Below, one piece after another: positions 49,962 to 63,388 of a DNA stretch of 64,000 nucleotides; the stretch's first letter is position 1; every line of letters begins with the position of its first letter. The stretch is taken from positions 85,275,914 through 85,339,913 of the forward strand of contig NC_090728.1 of assembly GCF_036898095.1 (NCBI RefSeq), in the 5' to 3' direction. The position numbers and the translations under genes are program-made. Under the pieces are notes generated by a model that worked only from the letters and a program-made list of their open reading frames with translations, made no database searches and had not been told where the DNA came from. Source of the stretch: Palaemon carinicauda (lineage: Eukaryota; Arthropoda; Malacostraca; Decapoda; Palaemonidae).

Positions 49962-50108
49962 CTGTAGTAATATCTGAGCAAAATCATCTGTCCCAGAGAA
50001 TGATGTCCCCTGAGTACCAGTAGTATCCAAAGCCAGAACATTTAATCTTTCTTCCATTGGCAATGATGCTACATTGTCATCGCCCCTTTTTCTCTTGGCC
50101 TTCCCTTT
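49962..50108 (-). CDS. WDR43: WDR43 (UTP5) internal exon: basic linker and start of UTP12-like domain
   Basis: 147-nt exon (49 codons, phase 0 at both sides) between TTTTTACAG (acceptor, 50109-50111) and GTAGGT (donor). It reads KGKAKRKRGDD, SLPMEERLNVLALD and FAQILLQ. A basic stretch followed by SLPMEERL is the linker between the WD40 propellers and the UTP12 domain in WDR43-type proteins as I know them, and it can serve as a nuclear/nucleolar signal. The exons encoding the WD40 repeats lie beyond the window, because everything from 50.8 to 63.4 kb is transposon or simple repeat. Confidence 0.82.
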
Positions 50109-50688
50109 CTGTAAAAAAGAATAAAAAATATTTTACCACTATATAAACTCAAATATCTTGCTCTACTAATAATATTTAGATAGAACATTCCGCCATAAAA
50201 TCATGTTGAGGTCTTCAATTCATAAGAAACAACATTAATAATACATTAGTACCGCAAGCACCAAATATAAATGAAACAAAGTCTAAATATCTATAAATTT
50301 CTTTACATATTATTCTGGAATTTTTTTTTTTTTTTTTTTTTTTTACAAAACTATAAGGTTTCTAAAAGTCTGAGAAATACTACCAATGGGTAGTCAACAG
50401 TACCCTGAACTTTAAGATCAAGCGCTTTCATTAGCTTGCATGCACAATGAACAGGGTAACATTCTCCTCTTTTGTTTCCACATCTGACAAAATATTCCAC
50501 TCTCACCTACAAGATTAATTTTCATATCTTCTCTTTACTTGCAACAATAAATTATACACTTTCTTTACTCATGTTATATAAAATAAGGGGCCTATTGTTT
50601 TCTGCCACATTATTGTATCTACACCTAATTTCAAGGATCTTGAACATCTTGTCTTTAGTTATCTGGATTTAAGTTCTACTTCTATTCT

Positions 50689-50691
<3 letters not shown>

Positions 50692-50720
<29 letters not shown>
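50692..50720. repeat. (AC)n microsatellite with CT tail
   Basis: Short AC run, then CTCTCT. Confidence 0.85.
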
Positions 50721-50725
<5 letters not shown>

Positions 50726-50840
50726 CTCTCTCCACACATACATACACACACTCTTTCTCTCTCTGTGAGAGTATTAAAAACCAGACACGCTGATAGTGGG
50801 AAAGGATTTGTTTATAGTTACATGCAACTTTTTTCAAAAT

Positions 50841-51190
50841 ATGACAATTTCTAAGAAAATTGTATTTTTCCTAACTTACTTGCCACATGCCACATCCAAA
50901 AAGATAGGATATACCCTCAGCGTCAGCTCTCTGACCAGAGTTTTCTCTCCTAACAGGCCATACCCCCGAACACCCGCTTCTCACCTGCGCAACCCTGACC
51001 TCTCGTTTCCCAGCATGCCCTAGAGGTCGCCATTAACCATTCTACTCTGTTCCCAAGGAAAGAGCATATGACAGCTGGGTCTATAGTGGGGATGGATGGG
51101 GTCTATAGTGGGGACGGATGAGGAGCAATTACGTTATTGGGACGTGGTAAGTATGTCAGGAAAAATACAATTTTCTTAAAAAATGTCATT
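50841..51190. repeat. DIRS C 3' terminal repeat and ICR
   Basis: The left end (from ATGACAATTTCTAAGAAAATTG to CCTAACTTAC) reappears inverted at 51148-51190 (GTAAGTATGTCAGGAAAAATACAA..ATGTCAT), the first half of an ICR. The second half continues TGTTCCGACACAAAACCTTAC and should match the missing 5' end. A two-copy repeat of TCTATAGTGGGGA (51078-51119) lies just outside the ICR. Confidence 0.75.
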
Positions 51191-51465
51191 TGTTCCGACA
51201 CAAAACCTTACTACATCCCAAAAATAGGAGCCTCAGAATTAGGAGGCGGGAAAATAGACCCGTGCAAGAGGTGAGCGAGCTGCGAAAGAGGCAAGGACTG
51301 TCAAGGAAAAAGTCAAAAGGTATTAAGAAACGTAGGTTTAGAAAAGTAACACTCACCCAGAGGACATCTTTCTTCTGGGCCCTTCCATGTTAGGCTGAGG
51401 GGATAGGGATTTGAGATGCTCTACCCCTCGCCGTTCCATCCGGACTGTGTTGAATGTGGATGCCC

Positions 51466-52408
51466 TTAGATCCTCTGCTGGGCGACCACGACAGGACCAA
51501 GCTTGAAGCCCTCCAGTGACTTGAGGGAGCAGTCCTTAAGGTAGTGGGTCGTGAAGGTTAATTGTCTTGTCCATACACCTGCCCTCAGGGTGTGGCTGAC
51601 CGCCATGTTCCTCTCAAAGGCCAACGAAGTGCCGATGCCCTGTAAGTCGTGAGGTTTGGCGGATCTGGGAGAGACTTCACCCTTCGTCAGGTACGCCCTT
51701 CTGATCGTCTCCCGGAGCCAGAAGGAGATTGTAATCTTTGAGACTGCCTTCTTCACAATACCCGTAGTCACGAACCCCCTGATAGCTGGTCGGAGGGCAA
51801 AGGTCTTTGAGAGATATTTCCGCACGGAACTCACTGAGCAAAAGAGGTCTTCTGGGTTATCTGTCCTGGGAATAGCAGGGAGGGCGAACTCGTTGAAGCA
51901 GGGGTTATCTATCGCCAGGTTCTGTTTCTTCGCCACGAAGGAGGGAGCAAACTTGAAGAACAACTCCTTCCACCTGTGAGAATGGGAGACGTCCGCTGAG
52001 AAACCGTGCAGCTCGCCTACCCTCTTGGCCGAGGCCAGGGCAAGGAGGATAAGCGTCTTCAGGGTCAGCTCCTTGTCAGTAATTTTTCTCAGGGATTCGA
52101 ATGAAGGCTTCTTCATGGCGTCAAGGACTTTGACGATGTCCCGTGTGGGAACCTTGAGAGTCCTGGGGGGGCAGGACTGCTTAAACCTTTAAACCAGCAT
52201 CAAGAGGCACTTGGAGGAGCTTAGTAAAGCCCTTGAGGAGGAAAACCTGGGTCAGGGGTTCTCAGAATCCCTTTACTGCTGGTACTGAGATGCCCCGGTC
52301 GAGTCGTAGGGGCACCAGGAAAACCGCGATGACAAGGACTAAGGCCTTGAGGGGCTGAATGCTCTCCTTGTTGCATTGTTTGCCAAAGGTCGTCCTTCTT
52401 ACCTGGTA
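51466..52408 (-). pseudogene. DIRS C tyrosine recombinase, C-terminal part
   Basis: The open frame 51466-52116 (216 codons) covers the catalytic half: ALASAKRVGELHGFS holds the first Arg, KPHDLQGIGTSLAF the HxxR position, GVWTRQLTF a Trp and THYLKDCS the Tyr. In A and B the box reads HEVR; here it reads HDLQ, so the catalytic Arg is replaced by Gln. Upstream, the sequence to the insertion site at 52408 continues the recombinase in shifted frames (TTFGKQCNKESIQ, VIAVFLVPLRLDRG). N-terminal codons lie beyond the insertion. Confidence 0.75.
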
Positions 52409-52621
52409 CAGTAGGGTCCCGAATTATGCGAGAATTTGGTCGATGAAAGGCCTCGTGTAATTGGAAATTCGTATATTTCGAAACACATCATGGCGGCAAA
52501 CAGCAACCTACCCGTCAATTTTTTTTTTCACTCCATTTCTAGCTTTCTAGCTATATATATACTGTATATACACTGTGTGTGTGTATGTATGTGTGTATGT
52601 ATATATTATATATATATATAA

Positions 52622-52625
<4 letters not shown>

Positions 52626-52672
<47 letters not shown>
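52626..52672. repeat. (AT)n microsatellite
   Basis: AT run following a shorter AT/GT-rich run at 52570-52620. Confidence 0.9.
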
Positions 52673-52679
<7 letters not shown>

Positions 52680-53287
52680 CTTTTATCTTAACAATACTGT
52701 AAGAAATCCTTCTTATAGATTTTTTTTATAAAATACTGTACAAAATTTCTTTTATGGATAAATAAAACAATAAAAAGTTGTTAAAGTTTTGATAATTTTA
52801 TATGACTGTAGTATTTACTACTGTACTATGCATAGCTTACTGTTTTCAGTATTTTCCGAATGATGTAGAATTATTTCCTATAGATACAAAAAACAAAAAA
52901 GGGTTTTCAAGGTTTGATACAGTACGTATCTAGCAATAGTTAAAAATTACAGTATAGTACTGTATATCCATGATGACACTCCCACACGTAAACACGGCCA
53001 CTAGGCGCAAGTGTGCACTAGGCTGCTGTACGATAATCACGCTTTTTTTTGCCCTGAGCGGTCATTTCACTAATGATAATTTTTCAAAGTTAATATAATT
53101 TCTTTATGCTTATAATTCGTAATTATAGTTAAAAGTAGGGATATTAATTAAATGGTTGAGTAAAAAAAACAATTAATACTACTATTATTTAATTTCAAAT
53201 GGCTACATAATACTGAATATTCTAATGGGTTCTTTTTATCTTCAATCGTAAATCTTACGCCTGGATAAGCAACAAAAGGAAAGGAAT

Positions 53288-53290
<3 letters not shown>

Positions 53291-53354
<64 letters not shown>
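53291..53354. repeat. (CT)n microsatellite
   Basis: About 64 bp of CT. Confidence 0.96.
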
Positions 53355-53357
<3 letters not shown>

Positions 53358-53406
53358 ATATCGTTTCCTGTATAGTTTTCAAATATGTTCGTCATACATT
53401 TGTACA

Positions 53407-53420
53407 TTATTTATCCACTT

Positions 53421-53494
<74 letters not shown>

Positions 53495-53757
53495 GTTTCC
53501 TTTCCCTTTATAGTTTTGTGAAATTTCGTTGTCCAGTCATTCGGTAATGAGAAGTCATTTTCGCTTTCGACATCGAAAGAAAACTTTGTTTCTTCAATAT
53601 ACTCATCACTGGAGGATTCAGAACTAGTGCTCTCATTATCAAACAGGTTATCATTATCAAAATCCACAACAAGAATATCATTTATTTCATCTAAAGAAAT
53701 AACCTTCCTCTTTAGACCTTTCATTACAAAAGGAACAACAAATAACCACTTATGCAT
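53407..53757 (-). CDS. Hypothetical acidic ORF within the Tigger-like element
   Basis: 116 codons. After a short hydrophobic start it reads KGLKRKVISLDEINDIL and then an acidic Ser-rich stretch (NESTSSESSSDEYIEE, DVESENDFSLPNDW) before running into the CT microsatellite as Arg-Glu repeats. Acidic N-termini of this style occur in some transposases such as the piggyBac type, but no catalytic domain follows. It may be a captured fragment or chance. Function unknown. Confidence 0.25.
53426..53491. repeat. (CT)n microsatellite
   Basis: About 66 bp of CT, 72 bp from the previous CT array. Confidence 0.96.
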
Positions 53758-55149
53758 GAACGCCCGAGCGCACTGATAGGAAACCAGTTCAAACCACAGT
53801 TTTGTAACATCAAGCTACCTTCAGAAAAATAGTTGCCAGACATCATATAAGTTTCTATTCAGTCCCCATATGCTGAGAGTGTTGCCAAGTGGTGATCCTA
53901 TACTTACTATACGAGTAAAGTAACATCACGAGACTGACGGCTTGTAAAAGGCAATTAAAGTCATGAACGGAATTACAGTTGAAGGCGGTACCGAGTAGAT
54001 CGTGGTGAACGGTTTATCACGTGGGTGACGCTTAACAGGTTAAAAAAAACATTTTATATAGTTCGGTATTTTCTCTATCCATCCTCTCCCAGAAAACCTT
54101 CAAATGTGAATTATCGGAATGTGTGCAGATCTTGGCAGTGCGATAACTAGTTAGCGACTGAGAATAAAAAAAAATAAAAAGCCCGATTGACGAATGACGA
54201 TGCTGATGAAGAGGATATCGAATACCGATTTTTCCCTAATTGATTTTTTCTACGTTCTGTCTAATCCAATGTACAGTACATTCTTATGTAAAGGGCGAAC
54301 CCCAACATTTCTTGATGCTGCTACACTTTAATTATAGATATTTTACCACCAATTTATAATCTTTATTTATAATAACATCTTTAGTAAAAGCTCTTCAATA
54401 TCACTTTCAGGAGTAAATGCGTTTATGATCGACGATGAAACGTAAAAAAAAACGTTTTCCTTTTAAGAAGGCGTTTTCTAGGAAAAAAAAAAAAACAACA
54501 CGAAATAAAATTGCTCATATTTCATATATTTTGATTTTCTAACATTATTATTACATAGTACCTGGTAAGATATCTTTTGCCGCAAAAGTTAACCTATAGA
54601 CAGATGTTAAAATTGGTTAGCGAGTTCGTTATGATCAGCGATGGAATGTACTAAACAAAGTAATGGGTTTGGTTGTGGTGACATGTTTGGCAGTAGCATG
54701 ATATAAAATAGTCTTTATTTTGATGGTTTTTAATTTAAAGTTTAATGAATAAGGATTTTTCACCATAATCACAACATAAGTATAAAAATTAATTAGTACA
54801 AATATGGAATATTATACATATAGGTGTTGGACAGTTAGGCTAGGCCTAGCGACAAGTTCACACAACAGATGGGCAAACCTTAACATTTTTCATCCAAAAC
54901 TAGTCTTAAAATGTTTGAACAGAAATCTTTCTCTCACATTCTCCCCCCCCCCCCTTCTCAGACATCGGGGAACCATCACCCCCCCCCCCAGTACAATTAA
55001 GAAAACAATAGATTTCCTACGCTTCGCGGTGCTTGACTCGCGGATTTAGAATGCTCCTCGCAAATACAGGAAAATTAATTTTTAAAAACTATCGATCGCG
55101 TAATTGAGGAATCGCGTAATTAGAACACGTGTAATTCGGGACCCTACTG

Positions 55150-55430
55150 TATATGGCTCTCGAGGATTGTCTGAGGTTCGAGGTCATCTGGGCTGCTGCC
55201 CTCTTGGAGTGCCCCTCCCTCCTTAGCAAATGCTGGATAGTTTCCAAGCATGAAAGGAGAGGTTTTGGAAACCTTTGTGGAACCTCTGGAAGTGAGGTTG
55301 TCTTACCAGGTCTCTTTGTAGAGGTAGGGGGCCACGGGGTTTCCACTGCCAACGCCTTCAGGTCCATGAACCACTCCCTTTCGGGCCCCCACGGGGCTAT
55401 CAGAGTTATCTTTGCTTGCTTTGCCCTCAA
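55150..55430 (-). pseudogene. DIRS C recombinase N-terminal part
   Basis: The frame from 55430 reads ITLIAPWGPEREWFMDLK (end of the linker), SCLETIQHLLRREG, then LRQSSRAIY, where the insertion at 55149 cuts it. The recombinase N-terminal helical domain would start here and continue at 52406. Confidence 0.7.
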
Positions 55431-55445
55431 AAAGGGGTTTAAGGT

Positions 55446-55930
55446 CTACCGCAGAAGGGTGAATGGGGGGAAGCTGTACACATCGAGGCCGTCCCACGGA
55501 TGTTGAAACGCATCTTTCAGAGCAGCTGTTAGGTCCGGCACTGGGGAACAGAAGACTGGCAGCTTCCCGTTCAGCCTTGTTGCAAAAAGGTCCAGGCACG
55601 GCGAGCTCCACTTCTCTATCACTGCCCTTGTCACCTTCGGCTGAAGGGACCATTCCCCCGGCAACACTTGACCCTTAATGCTGAGACCGTCTGTGACGAC
55701 GTTCCTCTTCCCTGGGATGTACCTGGCCGTCAGAGAGATGGCTTTGTCCACGGCTCTGGATAGAATTTTTATCACCAAGTCGTAGATCCGGCGGGAGCAC
55801 AGGCCGCCTATTTCTTGATGTAGGGGACGACGGTGGCATTATCGCTCATCAGGGCTATCCTTCTTTCCACTAATGAGCTTCCCAAGACAATGAGAGCCTT
55901 CTATACTGCCAGAAGCTCGAACTCATTTAT
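55446..55930 (-). pseudogene. DIRS C RNase H and linker
   Basis: About 55800-55930 gives ILNINEFELLA (acidic Glu) and IALMSDNATVVPYIKK (Asp), then a stop. The frame 55446-55778 continues with YIPGKRNVVTDGLS (final acidic position), CLDLFATRLNGKLP and DAFQHPWDGLDVYSFPPF. All RNase H landmarks are thus visible across two frames. Confidence 0.7.
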
Positions 55931-57700
55931 ATTGAGGATCTGCTCCTCCAGGGACCAATGACCTTTGGCCGTTTCGTCCAGCAGGTGGGTTCACCATCCC
56001 TCCCTGGATGCGTCCAGGAAAAGGACTTCCGAAAGAGAAACCAATAGTAAAACCCCTGCCCGGGTGTTCCTAGGATCCAACCACCACTTGACTGCTTCCC
56101 TGGAAGGGGGAAAGCTTTGCTGACAGACACTGGATTGCTAGGGCCTGTACCACTTTCAGGTCCCACTGGGTTGGGCATAGAATCAACCTTCCCTTGGGAA
56201 CGAGCTTCTCCAGGAAAAACAGGTGGCCTACCAGTCTCTGCCACTCCTTTGATGATGCCGGTTCTCCCCTGATGAAAGACTTCACCCAATCCTCTAGATT
56301 CTCGATCCTCTCCTTTGTCACAAAGGTCCTGACTTGTACGGAGCATATTTCCATGACCAGGTACACTGCCCTCGTGGTAGGTGAGGGCTGCGAATACTCC
56401 CAGTTGAACACCACCCACAGTTCCGTGCAGAAGGCCACCAATTCGTCCCTCTGCTCTGACAACAGCTCTCTGGACTCGGGAGGAGTAACCAGTCGTCGAG
56501 ATCCAGTGATGCCTCACAACAAGAAATTACTTTGTTCTGGAGTGGCTTTCATTCTGTGAAATTTTTGTGTTATAAGTCACATTTTACATGTAAATTGTCT
56601 CATTCTTTCCAAACCCTACAAAACCACCACATGAAATTTTATAATAAGGCTTCAGTATAACCACAATGAAACACTGTGCAGCCAAATACATTTGAAGCAT
56701 TCAATATACCTAAACTAATTATTAATACTTGTAAATTAAGTAGTTATTAGAACATAATGCAATAAATGGAAAATAATACAATACATACTGTACAGTACAA
56801 TACTGTACATATGCTCAATATACAGTACCATATGTACTGTACATATGCACAATATACAGTACCATATGTACTGTACTATTATAGTTACCCTTACTACAGA
56901 GATACATTTTCTATTGTGTAAACCCATTTTCGTCAACTTTTTTTATAGGTGACTATTTCATTCTCAGCCTGGCTGGCAAATCTCTTTTCTTATCATGAAA
57001 CATTTTTTGCAATGTGAGTAAGAAAAATCTTCGCATCTCGTTTCCCAGAGTGAAAATTTCATAAGCAGATTCTTTCGTGAAGAGAGGTATGACTGTACCT
57101 CAGAAGTCTAATCTCTCTCTTGTGGGGCCACTGGGAGACCAGGGAAAAGACTCTGGTAAAGACCTGAAGTGCAGTCGACAAGCCAAAGCAGAGGGTGCAG
57201 AACTGGAAGACCTCTTCTCCCCAATTGAACCAGAGGAACTTCCTGCTAGACGGGTGCACTGGAATCTGGAAACATGAGTCCTTGAAGTCTAGGGATAGCA
57301 TGAAATCCTCTTCTATGATAGCTTCCAGGACTGTCTTAGCCGTTTCCACCTTGAACGCGGTCTTGGTGACAAAGCGGTTGAGGCCGAGAGATTGATGACT
57401 GGACGCCAACTACCCGAGGCCTTTTTCACCAGGAACAGGCGGCTGAAGAAGGCCGGCAGGTCGGGGCACAACCTAGTTAGCCCCTTTTGAGGAGCAGGTC
57501 TTGAATTTCTCTTTCTAAGGACCTCTGACATGTTTTCCTCCTTGGGGAGTAAGAAGAAGGCCTTGAGGCCCCACATCAAGGGAGGCGTGGAGCCCTTGAA
57601 GGGGATTCGGTAACATTCCTTCAACACTTGCACCGTCCACTGATCTGCTCCTTCCTTCGCCCAATTTCTCCACTTTGTATTGAGGCATACCCCTACAGCT
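55927..57700 (-). pseudogene. DIRS C reverse transcriptase, split by a MITE
   Basis: The upper part (57098-57700) holds LKECYRIPFKG, FFSRLFLVKKASGSWRPVI and, in another frame, MLSLDFKDSCFQIPVH (motif A; note DSC where A and B have DAY) and QFCTLCFGLS, ending HKREIRLLRY. The lower part begins LDDWLLLPSP (about 56440-56501) and runs into frames 56070-56462 and 55927-56517. A 592-bp insertion (56504-57095) sits within the Tyr codon of YLDD. Further shifts exist. No activity possible. Confidence 0.75.
56504..57095. mobile_element. pogo/Tigger-like MITE inside the YLDD motif of DIRS C
   Basis: The right end, read on the minus strand, is CAGTCATACCTCTCTTCACG after a TA (57096-57097). The left end on the plus strand is CAGTGATGCCTCAC after TC (56502-56503), which I take as a mutated TA. 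TIRs match only imperfectly over about 14 bases. 592 bp, no transposase. The internal sequence has GTACTGTACATATG-type short repeats near 56800-56870. Confidence 0.7.
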
Positions 57701-57799
57701 GGAGGGCACAGGGGAGAGGGGCCTTGCCCCCTACTTCCGCTTGAAGAAGCGGCTGCTACGTGCCCCTCAGTTTGCTGGGGCTCTATGCCTACTACCGTC

Positions 57800-59740
57800 C
57801 GAGGCCGAGTCAGAGGGGCCTAATGGGAGGAGGACGAAGCTTGGACTGTTGGCATAGAAGGTCGCCCACCTGCCTGGGCTCTGGCCCTGCTGTGATCTCG
57901 AGGCTGGTATTAGGGGCGTGAAGACAAAGATGACAACGATGCGGACACCCTGTGAAGCCTCCCGTCACGACTCTCCTTCCTCCACTTGTCCAGGTCCTCC
58001 GGAAGAGAGCCTCCCTGACGATGGGGGCGTCGCTTTGAGTCATTCGCTCCGTGTCCAGGAGTTTCTTTAGCATCCTATGGAGGGGTCCTCCAGCGCAGGA
58101 CCCAGTTCAATGCTGTGGTGTACGACTAGCACACCACGAAGGCTACGCCCCTCGACCCAGAGACTGCCAATTCCATGAACTGCTCCTTTGCCCGGCCGCT
58201 CCTCACATTTTTCTCTAGGGTGAAGGAAACCAGGCCCATGGACCAGATGTCTAGCCAAGAAGCCGCGTCTCCAGAGACCCATGCGGCCGCTTCCATGGCT
58301 GTCACCTCCTGGACCGTGAAGCTCACGGCCCCACCTGACAGTCTATCAATCCTCTGTGGAACCGGGGGCCAAGGCAGCCAGGTTCCCTTCTGATGGCTGA
58401 TGTACCTGGGAGATCCCATCCGGAGTGTAGAACCGCCTGTGTTTCACCTCCGGAAAGGGTAAAAACTTTAGTGCACCATGGCGCCTATTCGTTCCTTTCG
58501 GCTACGTGGTGATCCTCTCGAGTGACTGTCTGATGTCCTGCGAGAGGAGTAGAACCAGGGAGGGCCTTGCCTCCCAAGGGGATCCAAACCAGCGTTCCAG
58601 ACGGGAGCTGTGGGGCCAAACCTGCATCGGAGCGAGATCGGGTAAATTGTTGAGTATCCTTATCAGATCCAACACCCTCCGGAAGAACAACACTTCTTCT
58701 ACCACCTCGTGCTTCTGGTGGTCTCGCAATGCCACCCTTCGAAGCACACTTGTTGGGTTTTGGGAACCCCACTCGATGTAACTAGCTATGGATCCGGAGA
58801 TCGCATATCCCAGCGGTCCTCTTCTCTTTAGCTCCGCTTCAGTTCTGGGGCAGGATCCAAAGAACCAAAGCTGTAGAAGCGAGGTCTAGAATGATGATGT
58901 CCCCCCACACGGTCCTCTGTTCTTCCCCTCCATGGGTCGGTCCTTGACCGGGGAGGACAGGTGACGTCATCTAACAGGAGAAAATCATCCCAAAGGATCT
59001 GGGGGACCGGGTCCGTAGTTCCCCATTCTGGAAAAGGATCCCTTAGGGGGGACCTGAACAGTGTTCGTGGGGGTGCCTGAAAAGGCTTCTTGCTCCCTCG
59101 AGGTTAGATCAGATGCAGGGAGACGTTGAGCAGAGGTTAAGGATGCCAGCCCGAAGGTGGAGGGCGGCTCCTCTGCATGCGAAAGAGCAGAGGAGCCGGT
59201 CACTGGCGACGGATATAAGGCCGTAAGGCCGCGCCGTGAGGAGGGTTGGCAGCTATGATGACCTATAAGGTCTAGTTGTCCTTACCACGCCATCGGCAGC
59301 AACTCTGGAGCAGGCACTCACATTTAGACATTACTGCCTTTAACATGCCAACAACCCTCTATGTGGTCCTCTCCGGAGAAAGTAAAGGCAAGGACAAGAA
59401 CTTCTCTCTGACCCAAAGGTAACTTCCTCCGCTAATGCGGGTAATCCAGGAGACAGACAGGGACCCGTGCCGCTTAGCACAAGACGAACAGACTGAAGAA
59501 GCGTGAGAACCACAGTCCTTTCTTGAGGGCGACTTGTCCCTCTTGACTTTCTTCTTTTTCTTTGTGGCCATCTTGGCCCAGTAAGCATCACTCCAGCCCA
59601 CACACTCATCACACATGTAGTTCTGAGAACGCACACAGCCACAAAACGAAGTACACATCACGTGGGGATCGTCTTCTACGTGGACAAAAAAGCTGTACAG
59701 AGTTTACCATCCACTTGGGCAATGACGCTGCACTTGCAGA
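57800..59740 (-). pseudogene. DIRS C gag-like relic
   Basis: Near the 5' side the frame reads EDDPHVMCTSFCGC and YMCDECVGWSDAYWAKMATK (59550-59690), a Cys/His knuckle equivalent to those of A and B, followed by a Lys-rich run. Further pieces at 58126-58419 (MEAAAWVSGDAASWLD, RAKEQFMELAVSG) and 58485-58772 are Gly/Ala-rich gag-like sequence in shifted frames. No continuous gag remains. Confidence 0.55.
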
Positions 59741-59857
59741 GATTCTATAATTATAATTAGAGATAGAGGAATACGAGATCCACACAAGTACACTAAGTCC
59801 ACGAAAACTTTGATGAACACGAGCGACGGAGCATAAGGAGACAATTCAAATACAGAA

Positions 59858-59997
59858 AAACAAAGGCACTGTACTACAGCTGTAGAAACAAAGGCACTGT
59901 ACTACAGCTGTAGAAACAAAGGCACTGTACTACAGCTGTAGAAACAAAGGCACTGTACTACAGCTGTAGAAACAAAGGCACTGTACTACAGCTGTAG
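59858..59997. repeat. 28-bp minisatellite, five perfect copies
   Basis: The unit AAACAAAGGCACTGTACTAC plus AGCTGTAG is repeated five times without a change. Each unit contains the palindrome CTACAGCTGTAG. It sits between DIRS C and a GA array. Confidence 0.97.
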
Positions 59998-60053
59998 CAC
60001 ATCACTAGTAAGACCCCATCTAGAATACAAGTCCAATTCTCGGTCCAAAGTAT

Positions 60054-60166
<113 letters not shown>

Positions 60167-60208
60167 TTACCTTATTGCCTTATTTCTTGTTTGGGTTCCC
60201 CCAGGTCC

Positions 60209-63383
<3,175 letters not shown>

Positions 63384-63388
<5 letters not shown>

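Larger units (their letters stand above)
52409..55149. mobile_element. pogo/Tigger-like inverted-repeat element inserted in DIRS C recombinase
   Basis: Terminal inverted repeats CAGTAGGGTCCCGAATTA (left) and its complement (right), flanked by TA at 52407-52408 and 55150-55151. 2741 bp. No pogo transposase is recognisable. The interior holds AT and CT microsatellites, an acidic open frame (53407-53757) and AT-rich sequence; 54365-54610 is similar to 30280-30570. Deleting it and one TA joins the host recombinase codons into an uninterrupted A-I-Y-Q. Confidence 0.8.
50841..59740 (-). mobile_element. DIRS-type retrotransposon, element C (5' truncated, interrupted)
   Basis: A third minus-strand DIRS element of a different, GC-richer lineage. 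Its 3' end and ICR are at 50841-51190 and its recombinase is split between 51466-52408 and 55150-55430. RNase H and linker are at 55446-55930, RT at 55927-56503 and 57096-57700, and gag relics at 57800-59740. Two pogo/Tigger-like insertions (52409-55149 and 56504-57095) interrupt it; removing them rejoins the reading frames. No 5' ITR matching the ICR is found after gag, so the 5' end is lost. Confidence 0.82.
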
